A DNA stretch of 24,468 bases from Bacillota bacterium (GCA_023395555.1 JAEWYQ010000047.1:1-24468), one strand, 5' to 3'; counted from the stretch's first letter, positions 6,271 to 14,729 are shown. Notes: generated by a model not told the origin, from the letters alone. Made by a program: numbers and translations.

Positions 6271-7794
6271 ATGAAGAACAGAATCTACTTTTCAATCGAT
6301 TTAAAATCATTTTACGCTTCGGTCGAATGTATGGAACGGGGGCTTGACCCGCTGACCACGAACCTGGTTGTCGCTGATGCAAGCCGTACTGAAAAAACCA
6401 TTTGTCTCGCCGTCTCCCCCTCCCTCAAAGCATATGGTATTCCCGGCAGAGCGAGGCTGTTTGAGGTTGTGCAGAAGGTGAGGGAAGCCAATGCGGCCCG
6501 GTTACAAAGGGCACCGGGACGGGTCTTTTCCGGCTCCTCCTTCAGCGATATTGAATTGAAAGCCTCCCCGGAGCTCTCAGTGGACTATATTACTGCCCAG
6601 CCGAGGATGGCGAAATATATAGAGTACAGCTCGCAGATTTACGATATCTACTTGAAATACATCGCACCTGAGGATATCCATGTTTATTCCATCGATGAGG
6701 TATTCTTTGATGCTACCGATTACCTGGCCGCCTACAAGCTTTCCGCCCGTGAGCTTGCCGCAAAAATGATTCAGGATGTTCTCAAAGCCACCGGCATTAC
6801 GGCATCAGCCGGGATCGGCACAAATTTGTACCTTTGCAAGGTTGCCATGGATATTCAGGCAAAGCATATTCCCGGGGATCAGAACGGCGTACGGATTGCT
6901 GAATTGGATGAAATGAGCTATCGCCGCCTGCTGTGGTCTCACCGGCCTCTGACCGACTTTTGGCGCGTTGGCAGTGGATATGCAAAGAAACTGGAGAAAC
7001 ATGGCCTACTGACCATGGGTGATATCGCCAGATGTTCCATTGGTAAGCCTGGCGACTATTATAACGAGGATTTGCTGTACAAGCTGTTCGGTATTAATGC
7101 GGAGCTGCTGATCGACCATGCGTGGGGTTGGGAGCCTTGCACGATTGCCGACATTAAAGCCTACAGACCAAGTACAAACAGTATCGGATCGGGGCAGGTG
7201 CTGCAATATGCCTATCCCTCTGACAAAGCGAAGCTGATCGTGCGGGAGATGACGGATCTGCTGGTACTCGATCTGGTGGATAAGAGGCTTGTAACGGATC
7301 AGCTTGTATTGACCGTCGGATATGATATTGAAAATCTGACGAACCCGGAGAGAAAGAAATTATATCAAGGGGAGATTACCATTGACCGCTACGGACGTTC
7401 CGTTCCGAAATCTGCCCATGGTACGGCAAACCTTGGCAGACAAACCTCCTCTACCAGGCTGATTATGGATGCCGTTACAGAGCTGTTTGAACGCATCGTT
7501 GATAAAAATCTTCTGGTCAGGAGACTCAATATCGCAGCATGCCATGTTGTGGATGAGGGAACCGTCCCAAAACAGGACGGTTATGAACAGCTTGACCTTT
7601 TCACGGATTACGCGGCACTGCAGGCGAAAAAAGAGGAAGAGGAAGCCGGACTTGAACGGGAAAAAAAGGTACAGAAAGCAATGTTGGAGATAAAAAGGAA
7701 ATACGGCAAAAATGCTGTCCTAAAAGGAATGAATTTGGAGGAAGGAGCCACTACACTGGACCGGAATAAGCAGATTGGAGGGCACAAGGCATGA
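6271..7794 (+). CDS. Y-family DNA polymerase (UmuC/ImpB-like), translesion synthesis
   Basis: The 507-residue product is a Y-family polymerase, which copies damaged DNA. The catalytic acids are visible: D10 in FSIDLKSFYASVE, and D142/E143 in YSIDEVFFD. A little-finger domain follows, and a beta-clamp-binding motif QLDLF sits at 440-444, before a Glu/Lys-rich tail. I start at 6271, not at the in-frame 6079, because the latter would translate through a terminator and promoter, while 6271 has GGAGA just upstream and begins with the family's MKNRIYFSIDLKSFYASVE-like opening. Its stop overlaps the ATG of the YolD-like gene. This polymerase-YolD pair is common on Firmicute chromosomes, plasmids and integrative elements. 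No recA-independent cofactor is seen. Confidence 0.95.
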   Translation: MKNRIYFSIDLKSFYASVECMERGLDPLTTNLVVADASRTEKTICLAVSPSLKAYGIPGRARLFEVVQKVREANAARLQRAPGRVFSGSSFSDIELKASPELSVDYITAQPRMAKYIEYSSQIYDIYLKYIAPEDIHVYSIDEVFFDATDYLAAYKLSARELAAKMIQDVLKATGITASAGIGTNLYLCKVAMDIQAKHIPGDQNGVRIAELDEMSYRRLLWSHRPLTDFWRVGSGYAKKLEKHGLLTMGDIARCSIGKPGDYYNEDLLYKLFGINAELLIDHAWGWEPCTIADIKAYRPSTNSIGSGQVLQYAYPSDKAKLIVREMTDLLVLDLVDKRLVTDQLVLTVGYDIENLTNPERKKLYQGEITIDRYGRSVPKSAHGTANLGRQTSSTRLIMDAVTELFERIVDKNLLVRRLNIAACHVVDEGTVPKQDGYEQLDLFTDYAALQAKKEEEEAGLEREKKVQKAMLEIKRKYGKNAVLKGMNLEEGATTLDRNKQIGGHKA

Positions 7795-8216
7795 CAAAGA
7801 CATATGACGATATCATTCATTTACCGCGTCATGTTTCAGCAAAACATCCTCAAATGTCAATCAGTGACCGGGCAGCCCAGTTTTCCCCCTTTGCCGCACT
7901 AACCGGCCATGGCAGCGCCATCAAAGAAACTGCAAGGCTGACGGACGAGAGAGTAGAATTGGATGAAGATAGGAAGGATGTTTTGAGTGAGAGGCTGCAG
8001 ATGATAGCAGAACGGCTGAAAGAGCATCCGGAAATCACAATTACCTACTTTCAGCCGGACGCAAAGAAGGATGGCGGTGCTTATGTTACTGTTACGGGAA
8101 CCGTTAAAAAGATAGACGGATATCAACGGGTTACTATTATGATGGACAGCACAGAGATTCCCATTAATGAAATCATCAGCATAGAGGGACGGATATTTGA
8201 ACCTATGGAGGTGTGA
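7791..8216 (+). CDS. YolD-like protein, partner of the Y-family polymerase
   Basis: The 141-residue protein matches the YolD-like family (HPQMSISDRAAQFSPFAAL near residues 19-39), regularly encoded next to UmuC-type polymerases in Firmicutes and linked to UV or mutagenic repair. The ATG overlaps the polymerase stop (ATGA), so the two are translationally coupled. A Glu/Arg-rich helix (~50-82) is followed by a beta-rich C-terminal half that ends IEGRIFEP. The molecular role is not well defined; it may modulate the polymerase as UmuD does, which is inference. The frame looks intact. Confidence 0.9.
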   Translation: MTKTYDDIIHLPRHVSAKHPQMSISDRAAQFSPFAALTGHGSAIKETARLTDERVELDEDRKDVLSERLQMIAERLKEHPEITITYFQPDAKKDGGAYVTVTGTVKKIDGYQRVTIMMDSTEIPINEIISIEGRIFEPMEV

Positions 8217-8339
8217 CTATGAAAAAGCATTGTCCTGTCTGAAGAATTCGGGATACCAGATTAAAACCTGAAGATTTTATAAAGCGTTCTACAAAATAGA
8301 AGCATTTGTAATTCGCAAAACGATAGGAGGAATTTTATT

Positions 8340-8933
8340 ATGAAGCTGGAAGTGTTTTTTGATTATACCTGTCCCTACTGCTATTTGGGCCTCCATGAGT
8401 TAAATCAGATACTGCCTGATTATCCCAATCTTTCTGTGGAATGGTGTCCGTGTGAAATCCACCCGCAGTCAGAGTCCAGGGTATCCGGCTGGGATGAGTC
8501 AGGGGAGTGGTTCGCTGATCTGAAGCCGCGTTTGGAAAGAGCGGGACTGTCCATAAAACGTCCCTTTGATCCTGGGAATTACAGTTACCTGGCAATTCAG
8601 GGACTGTTCTGGCTGGAGGAACAAGGTGCGGATATTAAGCGTTATAATGATGCAGTGTATGCTGCTTTCTTCTGCGAAAGTAAGGACATTGAAAATATTG
8701 ATGTGCTCAGTGATTGTGCTGTTTCGGCCGGAGCCGATGCGAAGGCATTTTGCCGGGCATTGAACCTGGAGATCTATAAGGAAAGGCGATTGAAATTAAA
8801 TAAGTACGGCTGGGAAGAAAATGCTCTGGATTCGGTGCCTTCCTTCCGGTTGGGTAACGCACGGCTGAATGCAGTGTATAGTGTAGGAGTTTTACGTGAA
8901 CAAATAGCAGAGTTCCTGGAAAAACATGCATAG
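8340..8933 (+). CDS. DsbA-family thiol oxidoreductase (FrnE-like)
   Basis: This 197-residue thioredoxin-fold protein of the DsbA/2-hydroxychromene-2-carboxylate isomerase class has a CPYC redox motif (C11, C14) right after the first strand (LEVFFDYT). The insert between strands is helical, and the cis-Pro loop is the SVPSFRLG segment near residue 164. There is no signal peptide, so it acts in the cytoplasm, as FrnE-type proteins do. AGGAGG stands 9 nt before the ATG. A strong terminator follows, so it is the last gene of its unit. The ~120 bp upstream hold no gene. Its substrate is unknown. Confidence 0.9.
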   Translation: MKLEVFFDYTCPYCYLGLHELNQILPDYPNLSVEWCPCEIHPQSESRVSGWDESGEWFADLKPRLERAGLSIKRPFDPGNYSYLAIQGLFWLEEQGADIKRYNDAVYAAFFCESKDIENIDVLSDCAVSAGADAKAFCRALNLEIYKERRLKLNKYGWEENALDSVPSFRLGNARLNAVYSVGVLREQIAEFLEKHA

Positions 8934-8946
8934 GAGAGGTGCCTGT

Positions 8947-8983
8947 AAAAATACCGCCTGCTGGAAATGCAGGCGGTATTTTT
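8947..8983. terminator. Strong bidirectional intrinsic terminator
   Basis: AAAAATACCGCCTGC (8947-8961) and GCAGGCGGTATTTTT (8969-8983) form a perfect 15-bp stem with a 7-base loop. It ends the DsbA-type gene on the plus strand and the convergent GntR gene on the minus strand. Confidence 0.93.
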
Positions 8984-9003
8984 ATGCAGTCTTCCCCCTG
9001 CGT

Positions 9004-9714
9004 TTAAATCTCGTATATTTCCTTCGAACCGGAGATGGAGGCGGCGATTGCTTTCTCTACGGCAGTCACGGCTCCTTCCTTATCATGGTTTTTCAATGCC
9101 TCCAGGATCTTGCCCGCACTGTTGCAGACAACTTCATTTCCATACTTTTGGATAAATCTGATCCAAAGATGGCTGACGGGGACACGAAAGGAACGATAAA
9201 TTAAGGGAAGCAGAGTATTCCGGCTGGTCATGGCTAACTCATGATAAAAAGAGAACGCGGCATCCGCGGCCTTTTCCTGGTTATCATTCAGATGCCGCAT
9301 CTTATCTAAATAACGCTCCAGGGAGGTGATATCCTCCTCTGTGTGCCGGTCAACAGACAATTCCACTGCTAATTTATCTACAATCATCTTAATTTCCAAT
9401 ATAGACCGGATCTCATCCCGGCGCAGATGACCGCCGTTATAATTCATAATGGAGAGAAGGGTCTCTACGGTGCCATAGCGGCGGTAATCCATTACAAATA
9501 CTCCGGAACGGGGCTTTACCTTTAAGAAGCCTTTTCTGGAAAGTTCGGCGATTCCGCCGTTTACCACCGCGCGGCTGACCTGCATCTGTTCGGCGAGAAC
9601 ACGCTCGGGCGGAAGCTTTTCCCCGATTTTCAACCTCCCGGAAAGAATCATAGTCTCGAATTCCGTGACAAAAAGCTCTTTTAAGGTAGGTGCTTTTAAT
9701 TTTGTGAAGTCCAT
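9004..9714 (-). CDS. GntR-family transcriptional regulator, FadR subfamily
   Basis: The 236-residue protein has an N-terminal winged helix (residues ~12-72, GEKLPPERVLAEQMQVSRAVV) and an all-helical FCD-type effector domain (~90-230) that in this subfamily binds organic acids, often through a metal. It diverges from the membrane protein/hypB/flavoprotein/hypA operon. A CTGGTATGACCAG palindrome lies 37-49 bp upstream of its own start, and another lies just after the operon's promoter, a FadR-style TGGT-N3-ACCA operator. Repression of both itself and the operon is the natural reading. The effector is unknown; a metabolite handled by the flavoprotein is a fair guess. Confidence 0.93.
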   Translation of the reverse strand: MDFTKLKAPTLKELFVTEFETMILSGRLKIGEKLPPERVLAEQMQVSRAVVNGGIAELSRKGFLKVKPRSGVFVMDYRRYGTVETLLSIMNYNGGHLRRDEIRSILEIKMIVDKLAVELSVDRHTEEDITSLERYLDKMRHLNDNQEKAADAAFSFYHELAMTSRNTLLPLIYRSFRVPVSHLWIRFIQKYGNEVVCNSAGKILEALKNHDKEGAVTAVEKAIAASISGSKEIYEI

Positions 9715-9750
9715 TTGTATTCCTTTCTGAAATTCGATATCATTCCTTAA

Positions 9751-9763
9751 CTGGTATGACCAG
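9751..9763. promoter_or_regulatory. GntR-type operator, copy 1
   Basis: CTGGTATGACCAG is an inverted repeat CTGGT/ACCAG around ATG. It lies upstream of the GntR gene and recurs identically 180 bp away. It matches the known FadR-family half-site TGGT...ACCA. A role in autoregulation is inferred. Confidence 0.75.
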
Positions 9764-9883
9764 GTACCAAAAAAATATCATAATATAAAATAAAAATCAA
9801 TAGAAGATATGAAATAAATGAAATATCAATGGTTGGCAGTGTGAATGTCAGCAGTAGCAGACAGGAAGAAGTTTGATAAATAC

Positions 9884-9943
9884 TTGACAATCTGAGCAAA
9901 ACTTTATAGAATGAAGATATAATTGCACTACTGGTATGACCAG
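9884..9943 (+). promoter_or_regulatory. Promoter plus GntR operator copy 2 of the hypB-hypA operon
   Basis: TTGACA (9884-9889), a 17-bp spacer and TAGAAT (9907-9912) form a good promoter. The second exact CTGGTATGACCAG copy at 9931-9943 lies just downstream of the expected start, a position for a roadblock-type repressor. A ribosome site AGGAGG follows at 9963-9968. Confidence 0.8.
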
Positions 9944-9975
9944 AATAAAAGTGTTTCCTAAAAGGAGGAAGAATG

Positions 9976-10965
9976 ATGTTTCGGTTTAATTATGGGGAGG
10001 GTGCGGAGTTTTTCAGCGTTTGGCTGGTGTGGATCGGCGTATTTTTCATTCTGTTTTTGCTGAATGAGGTTACCCGCAGATTTAAGGTGGCCGGCATCTT
10101 GGGATTTATGGTATTACCCGTCGTGCTTTCGGCACTGTGGTTTACTGTGATGAAGGAAACCACCTACACAGACTGGTTCCATCTGGCGAAGGTATATTCG
10201 TCAACAGCCGGCTGTATCGGCTTCTGGTGTATCCGCCATGTGCGCGGAACCAATAAAAAGACAGGCAGGGAATGGGCATTGGCGGATAATAAAATAGCTC
10301 TTTGTTTTCCTCCGCTGATCCTGGCCATCAATATTTTAGAAGCGGTAGCACGTGATTTTGAAGTAGGCAGCAAGTATGCCGTAATGGCCCAGGATGTGAC
10401 CGCTGACGCACCGGTGCTGCTCATGGGCGGCTCCTGGAATTATATGAATGCAATTGCGGGTATCCTGAATATTGTGATTATTACCGGCTGGTTCGGCATC
10501 AAGATCAGGAAAAAGACGAAGCAGGACGGCAGCAGGGATATGCTCTGGCCGGATATGCTGTGGTTTTACATTCTTGCATATGATTTATGGAATTTTGCTT
10601 ATACATATAACTGCCTGCCCCACCATGCGTGGTATTGCGGATTTGCGCTGCTGCTGGCACCGACCTTGTGCGCATTTACGGTCGGCAAGGGCGCATGGCT
10701 GCAGCACCGGGCCCAGACCCTGGCACTGTGGTGTATGTTTGCCCAGACCTTCCCCTTGTTCCAGGATTTTGGAAAATGGCGTGTGGACTCCACTTATAAT
10801 CCTGCCATATACTTTGTGGTCAGCTTTTTAGCATTGGCCGCTAACATCGGGGTAGTGGTTTATATGATTTATAAGTGGAAGAAGACAAAACGCAATCCTT
10901 ATAAGGGTGAATTGTATACGGACTTAAGGGAGCATCAGGCAATCGCGGCGCTGGCTGAAAAATGA
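9976..10965 (+). CDS. Polytopic membrane protein of unknown function (possibly DUF5692 family)
   Basis: The 329-residue protein has about eight hydrophobic segments (roughly residues 12-30, 40-58, 110-122, 155-176, 200-215, 222-240, 255-265, 280-302) and a basic tail. It is rich in Trp, Tyr and His in the middle (YNCLPHHAWYCG, FGKWRVDSTYNP). I do not recognise a function; it may belong to the DUF5692 family, a recollection I cannot verify. Start: two tandem ATGs (9973, 9976); AGGAGG is 7 nt from the second and 4 nt from the first, so 9976 is slightly favoured. It is the first gene of the operon with hypB, the flavoprotein and hypA. A transporter or membrane redox partner for that operon is possible. 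Confidence 0.8.
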   Translation: MFRFNYGEGAEFFSVWLVWIGVFFILFLLNEVTRRFKVAGILGFMVLPVVLSALWFTVMKETTYTDWFHLAKVYSSTAGCIGFWCIRHVRGTNKKTGREWALADNKIALCFPPLILAINILEAVARDFEVGSKYAVMAQDVTADAPVLLMGGSWNYMNAIAGILNIVIITGWFGIKIRKKTKQDGSRDMLWPDMLWFYILAYDLWNFAYTYNCLPHHAWYCGFALLLAPTLCAFTVGKGAWLQHRAQTLALWCMFAQTFPLFQDFGKWRVDSTYNPAIYFVVSFLALAANIGVVVYMIYKWKKTKRNPYKGELYTDLREHQAIAALAEK

Positions 10966-10981
10966 AAGGTATGGGATCAGA

Positions 10982-11644
10982 GTGAAGGAATTTAGAATTT
11001 TAGAAATCAGGGAAAGTATATTTGAGGACAATAACAAGGATGCACAGCGTCTCAGGGAGCAATTAAAAAGCGAGAACACTTTTTTGCTGAATCTCATGAG
11101 CTCTCCGGGAGCAGGGAAGACCACCACCCTGGTAAAGACCGTCAACTGCCTGAAAGACAGGCTTAGCATTGCGGTCATGGAGGCGGATATCGATTCCGAT
11201 GTGGATGCAAGGACCATTTCCGAGACCGGCGTCAAGGTAATCCAGTTACACACAGGCGGAATGTGTCATTTGGACGCGGATATGACCAGACAGGGGCTCC
11301 AGGGACTGGATGCCAAGGGAACTGATCTTGTAATTCTGGAAAATGTGGGAAATCTGGTCTGTCCTGCCGAATTCGATACAGGCTCCACCAAGAATGCCAT
11401 GATCTTAAGCGTTCCCGAGGGGGATGACAAGCCCCTGAAATATCCGTTGATGTTCCAGATATCCGATGCATTGATCATCAATAAGATCGATACCATGGAA
11501 GTATTTGATTTTAATCTGGATAAATGTGTGGAGAGAGTCAAAAAACTGAATCCCAATATAGCGATATTCCCGATTTCCGCTAAAACAGGGGAAGGGATGG
11601 ACGCATGGACGGAGTGGCTGTATAGAGAGGTGAAGGGAGAGTAA
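10982..11644 (+). CDS. hypB: HypB, nickel-inserting GTPase
   Basis: The 220-residue G3E-type GTPase delivers nickel to apo-enzymes together with HypA, classically for [NiFe]-hydrogenase. It shows a Walker A SSPGAGKT (40-47), EADIDSDVDA (67-76), the switch metal site MCHLDA (C95, H96), the ENVGNLVCP motif and an NKID guanine-specificity motif. It lacks both the N-terminal CXXCGC nickel motif and the poly-His tail of some homologues. It starts at a GTG, with only 16 nt after the membrane-protein stop, and ends 3 nt before the flavoprotein GTG. HypA lies two genes on. No hydrogenase or HypCDEF gene is present, so its client is not obvious. Confidence 0.95.
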   Translation: MKEFRILEIRESIFEDNNKDAQRLREQLKSENTFLLNLMSSPGAGKTTTLVKTVNCLKDRLSIAVMEADIDSDVDARTISETGVKVIQLHTGGMCHLDADMTRQGLQGLDAKGTDLVILENVGNLVCPAEFDTGSTKNAMILSVPEGDDKPLKYPLMFQISDALIINKIDTMEVFDFNLDKCVERVKKLNPNIAIFPISAKTGEGMDAWTEWLYREVKGE

Positions 11645-11647
11645 ACT

Positions 11648-14377
11648 GTGGAGCAGACAATTACAAAGATGTATTTTCCGGAAGGATATGAGTGCCAGTA
11701 CAAGGAGAAGGTGCTGGCCCTGGCTAATATGCTGGGCCGGAGGGATCCCAAGAAGAACGGATACAAGTGGGATGATCCGGAATACGTTATTTTAGAGCCG
11801 GGTATCGATGATGATATGGCCGAGGTAGGCCTGGCCATGGGTTACTATACCAAGAGAACTGCCGCGGAAGTGGCCTGTATTATGGGGAAATCCGAGGAAT
11901 ACTGCCATAAGCAGATGATGAAGCTGGCAGAGTACGGCACCTGCTTTGTGAATGTGATCAATGGGGTGGATACCTTCTGGCACGCGGAGAGCTGGATTCC
12001 GGGCATTATGGAGATGATCGTAAACAATCTGGATGTGGTGAAGAAATATCCGGTGGTAACCTATGCCATGGAGGCGTATGGCAGAGTCCGGGGGCCCATG
12101 AGTGCAGGTATGTTCCCTCCCGGAATCGGACTGATGCGGGTAATTCCCATTGAGACGGCTATTGAGGGCAACAGCCGCAGAGCCAGTTATGAGGAGGTTT
12201 CCAAGTATCTGAATGATAATACCATCTTTTCCTGCTCCCCTTGCTCCTGCCGCACGGACCGAGAGGCCATGGGAGAGGGCTGCGGCCATCTGAAGGAGGA
12301 TATGTGCATCCAGATGGGGCATGCGGCAGAATACTATATCCGTACAGGACGCGGACGGGAAATCACCAGGGAGGAAGCCTTTGAGATCATTAAGCGGGCG
12401 GAAGAGAATGGTCTGATGCACCAGATTCCCAATATCGACGGCTCCGGTAAGACCCATGCGATCTGTAACTGCTGCGGATGCTCCTGTCTGTCCATCCGTT
12501 CCGGAACCATGTATAAGAATGTGGATATGCTGCGTTCCAACTATGTTTCCAGAGTGGATAAGGATAAATGCGTAGCCTGCGGCCAATGCGTGGAAAATTG
12601 CCCCATGAATGCCATGAAGCTGGGACAGAAGCTTTGCTCCAGCAAGCCTGTTACGGAGGATATCACAACAAGATATACCCCCAGGAACAATCCCTGGACA
12701 CCGGAGGACTGGAATCCGGATTACCGGACCAACCGCCAGGAGGTGGTGGATACCGGTACGGCTCCCTGTAAGACCAACTGTCCCGCTCACATTGCGGTGC
12801 AGGGATACATAAAATTAGCGGCCCAGGGCAAGTACAGGGAAGCCCTTGAGCTGATTAAAATGGAGAATCCCTTCCCCGCGGTCTGCGGATATGTCTGCAA
12901 CAGGCGTTGTGAGGATGCCTGCACCAGAGGGGATCTGGATGAGCCTATCGCGATTGACGATATCAAGCGTTTTATTGCAGATCAGGATTTGAGCAAAGAG
13001 ACCCGCTTTATCCCGAAGAAGCGTTATAATTACAGCGATAAGAAAATTGCCGTTGTGGGATCCGGCCCGGCTGGATTGTCCTGCGCATACTATCTGGCGG
13101 TTGACGGATATAATGTGACGGTATTCGAAAAAGAAAAGGTTCTGGGCGGAATGCTGACCCTTGGAATTCCCTCCTTCGTTCTGGAGAAGAGGATTGTGGA
13201 AGCGGAGATTGATATCCTGAGAGAACTGGGTGTTCGCTTTAAAACCGGAATAGAAGTAGGAAAGGATATTACCCTGGATCAGCTAAGGGCGGACGGATAT
13301 GCGGCCTTCTATCTGGCAGTCGGAGCCCAGAAGGGCCGGAAGACAGGGGTAGAAGGAGAAGACTATGAGGGCGTAATTTCCGGAATAGAATTCCTTTCCC
13401 GTATTAACCGGAACGAAAAAGAAAAGATTTCCGGCAAGGTAATAGTCATCGGCGGGGGTAATGTGGCAATTGACGTAGCCCGTGTGGCGGTTCGTGCCGG
13501 CGGGGACAAAGTCAGCATGTTCTGTCTGGAGAATAGAGAACAGATGCCTGCCCTGGATGAAGAAATTGAAGTGGCGGAAAAGGAGGACATTGTAATTAAT
13601 AATTCATGGGGACCCAAGCGTATCCTTGGGGAGAACGGCAGGGTAACCGGAATTGAATTGATGCGCTGTACCAGGGTCTATGATGAAAACGGCCGTTTCA
13701 GTCCGAAATATGATGAAAGCGACACAATGATTGCAGAAGCGGACTATGTTCTCTTATCGGTAGGCCAATCCATCGACTGGTGCGGTATTCTGGAGGGCAG
13801 CCAGGCGGTTCTGAATCCGAACAATACCATTCGGGTGGATGAATTTACTTACCAGACGAATCAGCCGGATGTATTTGCAGGCGGAGATGCGGTAACCGGC
13901 CCCCGCTTTGCCATCGATGCCATCGCGGCAGGAAAACAGGCGGCGATTTCCATTCACCGTTTTGTCCAGGTGGGGCAGGATCTGCTCATTGGACGCAGCC
14001 GCCGCCAGTATATCGAGTTAGATAAGAGAGCTGTTATGATCGACAGCTATGACACAACACCACGCCAGAGGGCGGCAAAGCTGGACGGACAGGAATCGAA
14101 GAAAACCTTCCGTGATATCCGGGCAGCGCTTACGGAGGAGCAGATGCAGAAGGAGACCCAAAGGTGTCTTGGCTGCGGCGCAACCGTGGTGGATGAGTAC
14201 ATGTGTGTGGGCTGCGGAATGTGTGCTACAAAATGTAAGTTTGATGCCATTACCCTGGAACGTGTTTACGACGGTAAGGGTGTGGAGTTCCTGGGCATAA
14301 AAAAGGCGATTATACCCCATGTCATTAAGCGTAAGGTAAAGATAACCGCCAAAAGAGTACTTGGAGGGAAAAGATAA
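11648..14377 (+). CDS. Multi-cluster Fe-S/FAD pyridine-nucleotide oxidoreductase (GltD-like core)
   Basis: This 909-residue protein is modular. Residues 1-290 form a Cys-rich domain with two unusual clusters (C196, C199, C201, C212, C220; C273, C275, C276, C278, C280). A 4Fe-4S ferredoxin motif follows (C308, C311, C314, C318). Residues ~370-780 are the glutamate-synthase-small-subunit fold: N-terminal cysteines C374, C378, C413, C417, C421, C425; the FAD loop GSGPAG (471-476); the NAD(P) loop GGGNVA (602-607); and a closing GGDAVTG. The C-terminus adds C840, C843 and a second ferredoxin (C853, C856, C859, C863). It would move electrons between NAD(P)H, FAD and iron-sulfur partners in the cytoplasm. 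No large GltB-like subunit is near. The GTG start follows GGGAGAG. It sits between hypB and hypA. Substrate unknown. Confidence 0.88.
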   Translation: MEQTITKMYFPEGYECQYKEKVLALANMLGRRDPKKNGYKWDDPEYVILEPGIDDDMAEVGLAMGYYTKRTAAEVACIMGKSEEYCHKQMMKLAEYGTCFVNVINGVDTFWHAESWIPGIMEMIVNNLDVVKKYPVVTYAMEAYGRVRGPMSAGMFPPGIGLMRVIPIETAIEGNSRRASYEEVSKYLNDNTIFSCSPCSCRTDREAMGEGCGHLKEDMCIQMGHAAEYYIRTGRGREITREEAFEIIKRAEENGLMHQIPNIDGSGKTHAICNCCGCSCLSIRSGTMYKNVDMLRSNYVSRVDKDKCVACGQCVENCPMNAMKLGQKLCSSKPVTEDITTRYTPRNNPWTPEDWNPDYRTNRQEVVDTGTAPCKTNCPAHIAVQGYIKLAAQGKYREALELIKMENPFPAVCGYVCNRRCEDACTRGDLDEPIAIDDIKRFIADQDLSKETRFIPKKRYNYSDKKIAVVGSGPAGLSCAYYLAVDGYNVTVFEKEKVLGGMLTLGIPSFVLEKRIVEAEIDILRELGVRFKTGIEVGKDITLDQLRADGYAAFYLAVGAQKGRKTGVEGEDYEGVISGIEFLSRINRNEKEKISGKVIVIGGGNVAIDVARVAVRAGGDKVSMFCLENREQMPALDEEIEVAEKEDIVINNSWGPKRILGENGRVTGIELMRCTRVYDENGRFSPKYDESDTMIAEADYVLLSVGQSIDWCGILEGSQAVLNPNNTIRVDEFTYQTNQPDVFAGGDAVTGPRFAIDAIAAGKQAAISIHRFVQVGQDLLIGRSRRQYIELDKRAVMIDSYDTTPRQRAAKLDGQESKKTFRDIRAALTEEQMQKETQRCLGCGATVVDEYMCVGCGMCATKCKFDAITLERVYDGKGVEFLGIKKAIIPHVIKRKVKITAKRVLGGKR

Positions 14378-14380
14378 ACG

Positions 14381-14722
14381 ATGCACGAACTGGGAATCAT
14401 GTACCATATTGTTGAACAGGTATTGAAGGTGGCGGAAGCAAACCGGCTCTCGGAGGTGGAGGCCATTGTCCTGCAGGTGGGGGAAATGTCTTCGGTGGTT
14501 CCCAGGTATCTTCATGCCTGCTTCCCCGCGGCAGTAGATGGTACCGTGCTTGAAAATACCAAATTAGAAATAGAAATACTCGCCGCCAATGGGATTTGCA
14601 GAAACTGCAAGAAGGTATATCCATTGCTGGAACATGCAAGGGTGTGCCCGGAGTGCAAGAGTGAAGAATTTGAGATGATCAGCGGAAGAGAGTTTTACCT
14701 GAAGGAAATCAGGGCGTGCTGA
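14381..14722 (+). CDS. hypA: HypA, nickel metallochaperone
   Basis: The 113-residue protein has the family's nickel-binding N-terminus MHE (H2, E3) and a structural zinc site of two CXXC motifs (C73, C76, C89, C92). It works with HypB to load nickel into target enzymes. It starts 3 nt after the flavoprotein stop codon, with a GGAGGG site inside the end of that gene, so it is translationally close-coupled. Length is normal. In most genomes hypA neighbours hypB within a hydrogenase or hyp operon; here a 2.7-kb redox gene separates them. A weak hairpin follows. Confidence 0.96.
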   Translation: MHELGIMYHIVEQVLKVAEANRLSEVEAIVLQVGEMSSVVPRYLHACFPAAVDGTVLENTKLEIEILAANGICRNCKKVYPLLEHARVCPECKSEEFEMISGREFYLKEIRAC

Positions 14723-14729
14723 GTTGATG

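Noticed and set aside
8217..8339. Short ATG frame (MKKHCPV) after the YolD-like gene
   Set aside because: Seven codons only, with no conserved context; nothing else convincing in this gap.
11792..12790. 332-codon minus-strand frame opposite the flavoprotein
   Set aside because: His/Gly/Ile-rich translation is the antisense of a Cys-rich coding region; no start signal and no family resemblance.
14018..14515. 165-codon minus-strand frame across the flavoprotein/hypA junction
   Set aside because: Both plus-strand genes are well supported by motifs; the minus frame has none.
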